DNA of 64,000 nucleotides from Paragordius varius (Eukaryota > Nematomorpha). The position numbers and the translations under genes are program-made. The DNA lies in contig OZ176053.1 of NCBI GenBank assembly GCA_964247055.1, positions 8,246,001 to 8,310,000 on the forward strand, read 5' to 3'. Positions 51,661 to 64,000 of the stretch are shown one piece after another. Each line of letters opens with the position of its first letter. The first letter of the stretch is position 1. The notes beneath the pieces are model-generated. The model was not told where the DNA came from. It searched no databases and saw only the letters and a program-made list of their open reading frames with translations.

Positions 51661-52511
51661 ATAAAAGGCAATCCCTAATAAATTTTATTAGTTTATTGTT
51701 TCTCGAGTCGGCAATAAATATATAGATAAATTCTTTTTATCGGATTTCAAGAAACCTAATTCATACATTAAAAATTCGTGGTTTTATAAAATCCAAATCA
51801 TTGTTAACTGAGTCGATCGAGCCTACACCCGTAAAAAAGTATTTTTGCTTATGCATAATTTTTTCCATATGACAATTAGGATTTAATTGTTTTCTTGCAT
51901 TTCTTGAATCTATTGCATTCATCGATTTCTGCCCTTATTTAGTTGTCAATTTAATTTTTACAAATTTTTAAAATTTTTCAAGGCTTATTTAATAATTTAC
52001 AAAATATATGACTTCATTACCATAAATATTAAATTTAAGCGAAAATTGCTTATACCAGTTTTCTGCACGAATTTCTGCTCCAAACTTGGGCACTCTTATA
52101 AAAAATATCAAATTTTTCCTGAACCGGTTTTTTAGATTCAGTTTAATTCCATTAAAATTTCAAATCCCTCAAAGATTGCAAACAATCATGATTTGGAGTT
52201 GGCTGCCAGACGTTTCGTGCGATGAATTACCCCTAGTTTATATTTGGTAAAATATTTAAATCTTGAACTTAAATGCCCTACATGACAAACGGCAAGTATG
52301 CAAACTAAATAAATCTCTAATTGTGCGGAAAATTCATGGCAAACCAAAATTATATGATAAATTAATTGATTCTTTAATAATGCAGTTTATTTAAGTAATT
52401 TGTAAAGGGCTTCCGGAAAACTAATACTTCCGAAATCGTTTTCTCCTTGACATTGTTATGATTTTACCGATAATGTTAATCATTTTTCCTATGAAAATAA
52501 TAGGCCTTTGA
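51661..52511. other. Intergenic, nothing recognised
   Basis: About 850 bp of AT-rich DNA between the Gypsy fossil and a family A element. No ORF, inverted repeat or match to other parts of the window was noticed. Confidence 0.5.
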
Positions 52512-53047
52512 CACTTCAACCCAAATTGGGCTATACAAATAATACCCCAGACAATATTTAAGTTCATGTATAAAAAAACTACTGAAAGAAATGATTTCAA
52601 TTTAATGCTTCTATCCTAATAAAAATTATATAAATAAGCCAAAATCTATAAATAAAATTTAGTTTAGAAAGTTCCATATCAAATTACTTAGACGCCATTT
52701 ATTTTATTTGATTCTAAGGTCACTAAGCGTATTTTTTTATTAAAATCTTCAACATTAATATAAACAGAAAAAATGGTATATTTTAAATTATTTCTATATT
52801 TAGCGTATGCACACATGTTATGTTGGCTAAATTTTTACCTTTGAATTTAACTCTTAATAAGTATTATCAAGTATTTTTGAATAATATTTTTTATAATTCG
52901 GTACATTAATGGTTTATAAGTGCAAACTTTTACCATGGTTTTAATTTATTGCATATTTTCTAAACTATTTTATTTTAAACAAGCCTATGGTATCTAACTA
53001 CCCCAATTTGAATCGAGGGACTAAAATGAATGTGTTGTATCCGAGTG
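52512..53047 (-). mobile_element. Family A MITE, inverted and diverged copy
   Basis: 536 bp reading in the opposite direction to the copy at 14136. On the minus strand it starts CACTCGGATACAACAC and ends near TTGAAGTG. The ACTACCCCAATTTGAATCGA block is intact near 53000. Flanks are TTAA on the right (one extra T) and TTGA on the left, in keeping with an older TTAA insertion. Confidence 0.7.
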
Positions 53048-54478
53048 TTTAAGGATTATTATAGAATAAAAAATATATTTGCAAATATTCACTACTCATA
53101 ACAAACACATAATTTATATTAGGATGTTGATAATTAAGTATCGTTGAATCCGACATAAGGTCATCCCCTACTGGATCCAAACCCCAAAACGCCATTATAT
53201 TCTCCAGAGATTTTCAAATCTATACATCCTATTGAGAGATGTTTGACTGAATTCTGTAATAATAATATTTATAACTATTTACAACGGTGTCAAATTAAAA
53301 ATGCTTTGATCATCATCCTAAGCCGAATATTTATGGAACATTGTGGTCTTTTGTAGTTTTTATCGGTGGGCCACGGTTTTGAACCGGAGCGTTTTGGGCC
53401 ACAAACTCCATCAAACTGTAACTTTGATAGCACCATCTAAATTATGTATCGGTTATAATGGCCGTGAGAGAAACTATAAAATTGATTCCAAGTATATTTA
53501 TGTAAGTTTTGTTTGGAAATGAAATTATCATTAGGTTTGCGTGATTAAGGCGCCAACTTTACCTTTATGCATGAATGGAAAGTTCTTTCATTTCAAGAAC
53601 TACACAATTTTGTCAGCCCTAGGATGCCTTATTTTATTGCAAAATAAACTGAAATACAAATCTATAATAACATAATGCTTTTAATAAATTATTAGGTCAA
53701 ATAGCCAAGAGTATTTTACAATTGCTCCAATAGGTAAATAATATACTTTTTAGATTTGTTACAAATTTTAGACATAAATTATAATTTGAAAAACATTTTT
53801 CCAAGTCTCCCCTACGAAAGACAGGAACCATATTTTAGTGATTACTAGATTGATTTTTGCCATATTATATATATGTTTTTACTAACCTCTTATTATTTAT
53901 GGTAAATTGGTACATACAAGAGGGTTGTTATTATTATTATTATTAAAATAATATTTAATAATCTCAAAAATTCCATCATAAGTTTGAGAATTCTTTTTCT
54001 ACACGGGCAATAATGTAAAATTATTGAACAAGGATTAAATATTAATGACAAAGCTTTTTATGACATTTTTATGGATTTACTTGTATCGGTAAGAAAGTTA
54101 CTAATATTAGACTATTTTATTTAATTAAATGATTGAATCCCAGACAATTTTCTATTGCAAATAACAATATTTGTTAGAGGTGCATTATATTGAAAAAATG
54201 ATTGATTTCTTTAACCCACATGTGGTAAAAATATTACACAATGCCAAAATTAATTGATAACATATGAACAGTTTAACTCGTTGATATATATATATATATA
54301 TATTTATTAGATTTTGTAAACCTTGTCATTAATACAAATGAATATAACATAATCAATTACACTAATATTGTAATAGAATTCAGATAAATAAATAAAAGTG
54401 GGTAATAAAATTTGTTAGATATACATAAATATTTGTATCTACATGTTTATTCTAAAAATTTATAAATAAAAAGTCTGA
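53048..54478. other. Intergenic upstream of the acidic-protein gene
   Basis: 1.4 kb of AT-rich DNA with an AT run near 54286-54303. It should contain the promoter and 5' UTR of the gene starting at 54479, but no element could be picked out with confidence. Confidence 0.5.
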
Positions 54479-57400
54479 ATGTCTGACACGCTATCCATCC
54501 CAAATTTTCACCCCGAAGAAAATCAAATGACAGAAGATGAAATTTTAGAGGCTAAAATTCGGCAAGAGTTAAAAGAATTAGATGAATTAAATAGCGAAGA
54601 AAATACCTTGCTAAATGAACTGGAAACAGATCTCATGAAAAAAGAGCAGGTTGACAACGAAATGCAAGAAAACCCTGGTGTCGCATTCGTCGAAAACGAT
54701 GAAACTGCGCAATCAAGCCAGATATTAGCATCCGATAAAGAAAACATTAGCATAGATCATGATAATAATGATAAAAATGAATCAAATGTTACAGTGGAAG
54801 GAGTCGTACAAGAAGAAAATCAAACACCAAGTATTCATATAAATGGAGTTGAACATAATGATCAAACACAAATTGATACAAGTGGTCAAGAAGATAAGCT
54901 GAATGAAACAAAACTAATCGATGGCAATTCCGAAGAAGTTAGCGCAAACGAAATCACACCTACTGATGAAGATGAGAACGAGGATGCTGACGATGAAGAA
55001 AACATCCAATCAGAACATGAACCAGCTGACATTGAAAAAACTGACGACGAAAATTTATCACAAGCTGACGACAACTTGGAGGAGCCAACAAATGATAGTG
55101 AAAAAATTGATACCCAAGTGGTACCTATTTAATTAAAATAAATTATGTAAATAAATCAATATTTAATTTAATAAATAATTACAATTTGGTCCAAATATGT
55201 TACGTTGACTGCTCGGAACATATAATGTAAATATTTCATTTATTCGAAATATTGTTGAAACCTATTTTTTATTTAATTGCAATTTTTCAAAGAAATGTTC
55301 ATTAGGTAAAATTTTTACAATTACATCCATCTTATAAGGTAAATCAATAATCTCGCCACATTAACCAACTGACTAAAAATATAAATAACTTACTTAAAAA
55401 CTTCACCATTGTCTTAAAAACGCTTATAGAGGGGCACAAGCGCTAATTAGTATAAAGTTTAAACATAAGTTGTATTATTTAAATGGCAATAATTTTTTAT
55501 AAACAACATAAAATATTATTACATTACTGATCAATTTGTAATATGTAGGATAACAATGGTTTACCATCAGATGAAAATACATCATCGGAAACCGCAACAA
55601 ATGCTTCGGCAATAAATAATAATTATGAACAAAACTATGAAAATATTGAGTCAATTAACCAAGAAAAACAAAATTTGAAAGACATTGAAATTACAAATAA
55701 TGATAATCTTCAAAATATGAATTTTGAGGATATTGAAGAGTCCTCCACTCATACACTTCCACAAACAACACAAGAAGCAAATGAGGATTCGCTTATCAAT
55801 GTGGATGAAACACCACAAAGCGAACAAGGTCAAGAAGTAAATTATTTTGTTTGTTTAATTAATTTTTAAAAAAAAACGTTATACATAAAATAAACCCCGT
55901 AAATCATTATCATAATTTGTGTTATTTAAACAAAACTTAAATGGTAATGCGGACAAAACTTTATAACTAAACAAATTATAATTATTTTAATATTTTTTGT
56001 AAATGCTATGGATTTTTTGCATATAAATTGTTTCCGTGATATACATATACAATATTAAATGATTTTTATATTTTTTAAAGATTAATAATATAATATTATG
56101 TGTACCAATAAAATTTGGCACGATTTAGCCAAACAAAGAAAATATAAAAATATATTTTTCATTCTAATACTTGAATTTCATTAAAACCAACTTTGATTTA
56201 ACTTTTTTATTGGGGAATATCGGCAATCAATATATTTTTTAATCAACTGTGCATGCATACAATATATCTTAATGACATTCTTTGTTGTTTCAAAAATATA
56301 AAACTTAAATTGAAGACACACTGCTATATCGGTTCAAATTACATAATAATTGTATAATATAACATATATAATTGTTAAGAGAGGGAGGGTATGGATCAAA
56401 AATATAACGCGACAGCGGCATAATAGAAAAAATATGTATTTCTGTACTCAAAATGATATGGCATAAATACTTTTTGGAAGCTTACATAACTTTTTTGATC
56501 GAGGAAAAAATCATTTGATATTAATTAAGACGGATTTTTTAATTTCCGTTATCAATTCATATTTTATTAATACTACTTAAGCCTATATTCCTTATATATT
56601 GAATAAAGGAAAAATTTGAAATTTCTGACGAACAAACAGCATCCGAAGTTGAAAATATGTCTGATAATCCCGAAGAAACCACTCCTGTTGAAAATTCTGA
56701 GCCCGCTACCGAACCTGCGGCAACCGAACCTGCTGAAACGACACCTGCTGTGGAAGGGGAAGAAAAATATCCTGAATATTTGCCTGATGAAAATGTAGAG
56801 CGTGAGGTTGTAGAAGAACGCCGTATTTCGCAACAATATGAGGATAATTTGGTTGATTCCAAAGAAACGCCAGATGTGCAAAATGTTCTTGAGCAGGAAG
56901 AAAGAGAACGACAAATTCGTTTTGTTGAAATTGCCAAGGATGCCGAAGAAACTTTCCCAGAAGATGTTCATATTGAAATTGATGACCCTACACAAAATTT
57001 GACGGAAGAAACGGAGGCTGTTGAAAGAGTAACACCCCCTCCATCAGAGCTACTAGAAAAAAGTGAATCAACAGAAGAGGAATCAATTAATCTTCCTCAC
57101 CGGGAATTGAATAAACGCGAAAGTAGAGCAGAAGATTTTTCCCTGCATCATGAGAAACCAACTTTGAAAGAACGAAAAGCTAGTCGAGACATGGAGAAGC
57201 ACATACGTATGCGACGAATCAGCCGGAAATTAACATCCGAATTATCACCTGATTCAGGAGTGTCCGCAACCTCTGAGCGAGACTCAGGTACTTCACGGCG
57301 TAAGAGTCGCGATCGAAGTGATGTTGATACTTCGTCTGCGTATACACGCTCAGGCCGAGATACAACAGGCGATGGATCTGAAACCACCTACAGAAGGTCA

Positions 57401-58168
57401 TCACGCACGACGAGAACTACAACTGAAAGTACCTATACACCAAGATTTGATACGGGGTATAGTGCCAGCAGCAGTAGTAGTCACCGGCCCAGAAGTCATT
57501 CATTAGTTAAATCTGTCATTAAAATACCTAATTACAGTGTACGTGAAAAGAAAGCCGACAACTTTTTTAGCATGGATAATTACTATCCGGGCAAATTTAG
57601 TTCGGCTCCACCGACTCAAACACGCCGCCTAAACACGGGACAAAAGGCTATTGATGATTTTGAACTCAACTATGGTTCATCAAAAGCGGTTGAAAGCACT
57701 CCTTCATCTGTTTCATCGTATGGATACAGCTCAATCAAGGACTCTTCGTTTTATCCCAGTTCGTATGCGTCGCCCACGACATATTACACGAGTACATCAT
57801 ATATTCCATTAACTAACTATGCCCCAATCAGTGATTCCTACTATTATTATAGCGATTATAACAGTTATCCGTCGTTTAGAAGATCGTATGATTACACCAT
57901 ACCCTATTATTCGAGTTATTCGTCGCCTTCTACATATATACGGTCACCTTCGTACACTTCTAGCATCTTGTCACCCAGCTTGTTTGAGGACATAAATGAA
58001 ATACGTGACATATATAATGTTTCGGATAAAATTGTTAGAAGTGCTGAAACCACGATTGAATATTCTCCGTATTCGACTTCCTCCTACTCTTATCCATACA
58101 GTCGATATATAAGCTCAGATTATTCATATAGTCCGTATAGTTATGGATCGTCTATGTATGCTTATTAG
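54479..58168 (+). CDS. Unrecognised disordered protein: acidic N-part, Ser/Tyr-rich C-part
   Basis: Three exons, 54479-55120 (or ending 55117), 55549-55836 and 56609-58168, all in phase 0, give about 829 residues. No signal peptide or membrane segment is present, so it is probably intracellular. Residues 1-60 contain a short charged helix (EAKIRQELKELDELNSEENTLLNELE). About 60-430 are Glu/Asp/Asn-rich. About 470-590 carry basic Ser/Arg stretches (RRISRKLTSELS, RRKSRDRS) that look phosphorylatable. The last 220 residues are rich in Ser and Tyr and end SSMYAY. The Ser/Tyr/Arg tail loosely recalls intermediate-filament head domains, but there is no rod domain. Without splicing, exon 1 ends a few codons later at a stop (55132), so a short isoform is possible. 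Function unknown. Confidence 0.75.
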
Positions 58169-59217
58169 CACTCGAAATTTAAACATATATTATATATAGC
58201 GAAACCTTCGAATCCCGTTCATAGATTAAATATGTCATATAGCAATGTCGAAATTTTACGTAAACGGATTGTTTCATTATCTTTATATATTCATTAATTT
58301 TTTTATTCTATCTATTTTTAACGATTAACAAAATTTATGTGATCTAATATTGGAATTTAAATTTGCGAAACATCCACTATGTCAAAATCATTATAATTAA
58401 AATGCAGATACTTACCGATTCAATAAATTTTTAAAACAGATTGTTCAGCATTATAACACAAAATTTAGGTTACTTGTTAAAGACTGGATATTCTCCAAAA
58501 TGTTTTAAATTATTTATTATAAGTTAATAAAACTCCTCTTTTTAAAATAATTAAATGTATTTGATATTATCATACCCTGTTTTTCGCAATGACAAAGCCA
58601 CAAGTTACTAGTGGGACAATCGTTAATATTTTTGATCGATGCAAAGGTTACAATACAAAATTACACTGAACTATAATGTCTAAATTTGAATAGTTATTTT
58701 GTGGTGTGGCTTAAGCCTCGAATTAGTTTATTTAGATTTAATAAAATCATTATTTCACACATTACAATAAATAATATTTTTTATCTAAATCCATTAAACT
58801 AAATAAATTTGGTGGCCAACGAATGAAATATCGATTCCAAAATGTTTTGGTGAAAGACACCCCCTAATTCACATATAGAGGATGAAATGGGGGAGTAAAC
58901 GATATTCTTTGCGCAAAATTTAGCCAAAATTATCGAAAAAAGCTAAATTAGGATTCAAATTATAACACTGTAAAGATATTTATTTTATAAGAAATGGTAA
59001 ATAATATATTTTAAAACATTTTTCATATAATTAATAATCAACATTTTTTAATCGATGAATTCGAACAAAATTATTGTATAAAATTATTCTTTTATAATTT
59101 AAATGAGTGGAACGATAAAAATTTTGAGCCAAAACTAGCAACATTGAAAATATTTGATGGGTTGCAACCATTTGGTTCTCTACACTAATTGTAGAAACAC
59201 CCTGGTTCCGGCTCTAA
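58169..59217. other. 3' flank of the acidic-protein gene, otherwise empty
   Basis: Candidate AATAAA signals at 58422-58427 and 58526-58531. A short stretch at 59160-59217 (GGTTCCGGCTCTAAC) resembles the subterminal part of the hAT-like element at 30605. No coding sequence was recognised. Confidence 0.5.
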
Positions 59218-59225
59218 CACTTAAC

Positions 59226-59612
59226 CAGTGGCGTACCGAGCATTTGCGGCGCCCGGGGCATAAAACTTTTATGGCGCCCCTCCCCCCTTTTTTAAAAAAG
59301 CCAATAAAACAATTTAGTAAAAAAAATACAAACGTTGTAACCTAAACACCATAGATAAGACAGGACAGTCATATAAATTTTAAATCTATTAAATATATAT
59401 ATTTATATGATACTTATTCAATGGTGCTAATTAGGTGAATAATAGAGTTAATATTACAGGGATTATTACCTAAATTGCTGAAAAATCTCATTTGAAAGTT
59501 CATATTATTTTTTCATAATTAAAATTTAATTAAAAAAAATCATTTGGGCGCCCCTAAATAACGGCGCCCGGGGCATGATGCACCCCCTTGCCCCCACCTC
59601 GGTACGCCCCTG
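59226..59612. mobile_element. hAT-type MITE with perfect 8-bp target duplication
   Basis: 387 bp beginning CAGTGGCGTACCGAG and ending CTCGGTACGCCCCTG, flanked by the identical 8-mer CACTTAAC (59218-59225 and 59613-59620). GC-rich inverted arms include GGCGCCCGGGGCAT. The centre is AT-rich and has no transposase. The 8-bp duplication and CAG ends are diagnostic of the hAT superfamily, and the intact duplication points to a fairly recent insertion. Confidence 0.9.
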
Positions 59613-59620
59613 CACTTAAC

Positions 59621-62319
59621 CAACGATACCAATTTTTATGTTTTAATAAGATTCCGTTTTTAACCTTACCCGTGTACTAGTTCCTTACTCCAACAAGATT
59701 TTTGAATTCTAGCGTCAAAAATGCCATATCGGTAAAATTTTGAAAGTTTAAACAAAAAATAAGGACTAAAATTAATATTAACTCTAATGTATGCATCAAA
59801 CAGGTAAAATTAATGAAATTTTTGGCCGCCTTTCAAAGTAAATAATGGCCTAAATGAATGCGTCTATCCTGTTATAGCCACCTTTTAAAGTAGCCGCTAC
59901 TTTTAGGTTTTGCAAATAGGGGTTAGGTGTTTTTGAAGGGATTTTCGGAAAACGTGTATGTCTATCAAAATTTGATGATGAGGTGCCGAATGTAGTCAAG
60001 CTATTTTTTTGTTGCCCCTGTGTTCACTTAATTCCTAAATTTTCATAATATAAAATCCCCAAATGAGGATAAATATCTATTTCCCAAGTTACAAGCTTAG
60101 ATGAGTCCTAAATTAAAAAAAAACTCATTTTTTTATAATTTATCATTTTTTTGGGATTATCATGAGTAAAGATAAAAATGTCCAATTTGACATAATTAAT
60201 TATAAAGTTGTAAATACTAATTATATAAAAAAGAGTTGTAATATATCAATTTTATGGCTAAAAAATTATGAAACCACATAAATATTTTTTAAAATGTTTA
60301 ATGGATGTCTGGACTAATAGTATTTGCCTTACATTTTTTATCTTAGTCATAAAAATTATTTTATAAACCCGATTTAATCGTTTTGTATAAATCACTGCGA
60401 CGCGTGAATAGACAAGATTTTAACATATATAATATGGCAATATTTTTTAGAAATAAATAGTGTGATTTTATTTAACTTATCCTGATATCAAACGATTATA
60501 TATAGAGCTTTATTAGGAACATAAGGTCAGAAATGTACAGACTTTATTAATATTGAATTTTACATTCCTTTTTAAAAAAAACGGTTCTTAGTTGGTTTAG
60601 TTATAATCAAAATATTTTCTCTCCAGTTTCATTGTTTTTTCATTGTTTTTCATTCAAATGGTTGTAATTTCGGTCCCACATTACAAAATTTAGGTGATAT
60701 AGCCTATTATCTATACGTCGATTAACATTTAAATTGTAAAAAATTTGTTGTAACATAATTTAAATAGATTAAAACATTAAAAAATAAGGTGTATATAAAA
60801 AAATTTCAAAAAAATATATTAAAATAGTAATTTATTTGGAGCTGTTTGAAACATTTCATTGCTAAAAACGGTTTCCGATTCGGTTTGAGAAAACTGGATT
60901 TGGCTCCGGATCCATCAAAAAAATTCTAGCTCCAATCTTTAATAACTTCTATTTAAAAAAGTTTTTTATAGACATAACGGTCGCAAGCAACTATATATAA
61001 ATTTAGATATTAGTAATAATTTATTCATGCATTCAATATCTATTAAATTAATTATCTACTTATATTATGGTTAATCATAGAAGAGTATATAACCAGAGTA
61101 TTAATAAATTTTCATATCATTAAATTGGAACTAATAAATTTCACTAACAAAAAATTATATGATTTAAGGATAAATAATATTTTTTAAGATTATTTCCAAA
61201 AATGAAGTAAACGAGACGTGAAACTGTAACGTACCTACTGATAATAACATAAGTAGTATAAACATTTTTTTATTTTAACGATTAATTGACAATTAAATCA
61301 TAAAATGGGAACTTTTTCAAATGTTTATTATTTTAAATTAAATAAGATGTAAGATTTTATACCTAGTATATAATGCAATCGGAGCCGCCGGAACAACCAT
61401 TAGCTTTATTTAAAATGGAAAAAATTTTAGAAGACCGTTTTGGTACCCAAGTTAGTTCAAACTATGGAATGCAAATTGTTTAGAAAGGGGCTTGTAAGGA
61501 CAAAAAGCTTAAGAGACACTGTCAATTAAAATCTCGCCGTACCAACTCTCTTTTAGTTTTAAATTTTATAACAAAAAACATTTTTTATACATAAAATTTA
61601 TTTTTTGATTTCCTTATAAATTCTAGAAAATTAATAATAATTTAGTTTTTTATAACCTTAGGCCCTTTAAACAATATACTTGTGAGAATTATTCCTATAT
61701 ATATATATATATATATTAATTAAAATTTTATAAAATTTCATTGTTTACACTAAGTTATTCAAATAAATATTTATTCCTTCATGGTATAAAGTAGCATGTA
61801 ATACTTCATTACCTTTTTGCATAGTTCCCACTAGAACGATCTTAATTCGAATTTCTCATAATCTTTGGCCAAATTTAATAACAGTCATTTTTTATTCTTT
61901 CAGACGCATGTTTTAAAAAAATTATTTATATTTTAAAAATAATCATTTAAACTTATTAGTCTCCATCTTCTGTTTTTTGATCAATACTATGGGCCAATAA
62001 GTCTGTTTATGGTTAATAAGGTAAATAATAACTTAAGAAACTTAAATTTTATTTTAGCAGAAAAATTTTAATATTTATTGTTTCTAAAATTAACGTTTAT
62101 TTTGAAAAAGCTTTGGAGTCCTAATTATGGTCTTTAAAAGTTGGAAAATTATAAAAAAAATAAGCGTTTTTTTGTTATTAAATAAGAAAACAATGTTTGA
62201 AGATTGGGTTTAAACCAAAACAACTTTTAGTAGTTAAAATACAAGTCTTTAAAGTACTAAATCACTATGTCGATTACAAAAAATTTAAAAGATAATGTTG
62301 TTTAGGGTGTTTAATATAC
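59621..62319. other. Intergenic, 2.7 kb, no gene supported
   Basis: AT-rich DNA. A 36-codon ORF at about 61374-61483 (QSEPPEQPLALFKMEKILED) looks protein-like, but it has no partner exon that I could find. An AT run lies near 61696-61716. Nothing else stands out. Confidence 0.5.
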
Positions 62320-62565
62320 CACTTTATTATATTTTGGGGTAGTGTTATATCTCAGAGCGGAATTGATTTCTCAAAAAGATTTTAGGGAATTACACCTAAT
62401 TTAAATAATATGGTATTAGCTTTTGCGCCTTATACAAAAGTTATTTTTTAAAAAAATGTAAAAAAATCCATATCAAACTTTTTTGCCGTCGTTTCTTTTC
62501 TATAATTATTTTTTCGCTATTACTATAAGATAAATTTATGGAAAGAAAATGTAAATAAACTTTAA

Positions 62566-63716
62566 CACTTGGATACAACACATTCATTTTAGTGCTTCGA
62601 TTCAAATTGGGGTAGTTAAATACCCCAGGCCTGTTTAAAATGAAATTCTATAAAAAATATGGAAGGAATCGAAACCATGGCAAAACTTTGCACTTATATA
62701 ACATTAAACCAAAATATATAAAAAATTTTATCAAAAATACTTTATACTAGTTATTTTAAGCTGAAACCGAAAGGTAAAAATTTAGTCAACATGACATGTG
62801 TGCAATGGTAAAATTGAAAAACAATACAAAATAAACCGCTTATACTTTCTATCAATGATAGATTTAACACTTGGATACAACACATTCATTTTAGTCCTTC
62901 GATTCAAATTGGGGTAGTTGGATACCCCAGGCCCGTTTAAAATTAAATAATTTTAAAATTATGAAAGGAATAGAAACCATGGCAAAATTTTGCACTTATA
63001 TAACATTCATAAACCAGAATATATAAAAAATTTTATTCAAAAATATTTGATATTACTTATTTTAAGGAAAAACTCAAAGGTAAAAATTTAGTCAACGTGA
63101 CATATGTGCATTGGCTAAATTGAAAAATAATACAAAATAAACCACTGTTTTAATTTATATCAATGTTAAATGTCATTTAAATAAAAAATTAGCTTTAACT
63201 ATACCTTGATAAATAAATGAACACGATATTTTGCAAAAAATTTTCAAAATAAAAATGGCGTCCAAGTAGTTTGACATGGAACTTTTTTTTCCAAACGAGA
63301 TTTTATTGAAATATTTTAGCTTATTTATATAATTTTTATCGGGATAGAAGCATAAATTTAAATTAGGACCGTTTCCTTCAGTAGTTTTTTTAAAATTTAA
63401 AATTTAATTTGGTCTGGGGTATTTAGATACCCCAAATTGAATCGAAGTGTTAAAATAAAAAATTAACTTTAATTTAACCCTTAAAATTAAAGAAGACGAT
63501 ATTTTGTAAAAATTCTCTAAAATAAAAATGGCGTAGGAAGTAGTTTGACATAGAATTTTTTTTTAAAACAAAATTTTATGTACATAATTTGGCATATTTA
63601 TATAATTTTTATTAGGATAGAAGCATAATTTAAAATTAGGACCGTTTTCTTCAGTAATTTTTAAAAATACCTAACTCAAATTTAGCCAGGGGTATTCAGA
63701 CAATTTGAATCGAAGT
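62566..63716 (+). mobile_element. Family A MITE, outer copy, itself interrupted
   Basis: The left part (62566-62863) starts CACTTGGATAC after TTAA, and the right part (63454-63716) ends TTTGAATCGAAG. Between them is a complete second family A copy. The right TTAA of this outer copy has decayed. Confidence 0.8.
62868..63449 (+). mobile_element. Family A MITE, inner complete copy
   Basis: 582 bp, CACTTGGATAC to GAATCGAAGTG, with intact TTAA on both sides (62864-62867, 63450-63453). It is nested in the outer family A copy at that copy's own internal TTAA. Confidence 0.88.
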
Positions 63717-64000
63717 AAATAGCTTTCAAGCTATATATCGTCATATAAAAATCAACTGTTTTAATCTTGTTTTGGAGCTGATCCCAATTTTAGACTCTAG
63801 AAGTCAGAAAACTGTAAAAATTATAAGCTTTTATCTCCAACATGAGAACAATGAATAATAATTTTTATAATTAAAATAACTTTCAAAACTGTCATTTATA
63901 TACAAAATTAAGCTTTGGTTATAAAAATACCCCAAAAGCTAAACAAGGACAAAAATGTGATAGTAGTTTAAAGTGTCAAAAATACTTTTGATTACCCTAT

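Larger units (their letters stand above)
62320..63975 (+). mobile_element. Family B MITE, copy 3, split by nested family A copies
   Basis: The left part (62320-62565) and right part (63717-63975) together match the copies at 12046 and 16246, including the left TTTTGGGGTAGTG and the right ACTCTAGAAGTCA, GAGAACAATG and TACCCCAAAAG motifs. The interruption falls at the family B sequence AATAAACTTTAA, which is uninterrupted in the copy at 12046. Confidence 0.7.

Noticed and set aside
49440-51700. Paired LTRs around the Gypsy remnant
   Set aside because: I looked for matching ends and saw none that I would trust. The borders given are only where recognisable coding remains.
61374-61483. Short ORF starting QSEPPEQPLALFKMEKILED as a gene
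   Set aside because: Only 36 codons, with no partner exon, promoter or family match. It could be a stray exon or chance.
1-64000. CRISPR arrays, bacterial operons, rRNA or tRNA genes
   Set aside because: None seen. The short direct repeats present belong to transposon arms or the intron array, and no tRNA-like fold with conserved A and B boxes was noticed by eye.

Overview
The window is AT-rich animal nuclear DNA with GT-AG introns from 37 bp to more than 5 kb, merlin, an LDB co-regulator and a LIN-41-type NHL protein. These families are metazoan. Long Asn/Gly/Ser-rich inserts in conserved proteins would suit a flatworm or another invertebrate with AT-biased DNA, but I cannot fix the clade from sequence alone. 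All gene models were spliced by eye. In each of the five multi-exon models the reading phase was followed across every junction, and it closes everywhere except one stretch of the lectin/Ig gene (24.0-26.0 kb).

Layout: (1) 1-14003, minus: LIM-domain-binding protein (LDB/Chip), 18 visible exons and at least 949 residues, running off the left edge. (2) 14.0-16.9 kb: intergenic, with small transposon copies. (3) 16906-17844, plus: intronless pyridoxal kinase. (4) 18.0-18.9 kb: one repeat nested in another. (5) 19368-28391, plus: a predicted surface receptor with a signal peptide, two F-type-lectin-like domains, about three Ig-like C-W-C units, one membrane segment and a short tail. I do not recognise it as a named gene; it is the best candidate here for something undescribed. 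(6) 29079-33800, minus: a six-repeat NHL protein whose propeller resembles LIN-41/TRIM71 but which has no RING, B-box or filamin part. (7) 34925-49056, minus: merlin (NF2), 16 exons, 994 residues, with an Asn-rich linker. Its introns hold a 5'-inverted LINE and a roughly 300-bp tandem array. (8) 49.4-51.7 kb: fossil Ty3/Gypsy element. (9) 54479-58168, plus: an unrecognised disordered protein of about 829 residues, acidic at the N-terminus and Ser/Tyr-rich at the C-terminus. (10) 58.2-64.0 kb: no supported gene, but a textbook hAT-type MITE and a three-level nest of TTAA-flanked elements.

The neighbouring genes share no obvious pathway. Repeats are mostly small non-autonomous DNA transposons: families A and B (TTAA targets), family C (likely TA targets, with subterminal CACCC repeats), hAT-type elements, and a GC-rich repeat D. 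They sit in introns and intergenic DNA, and none interrupts an exon I could define.
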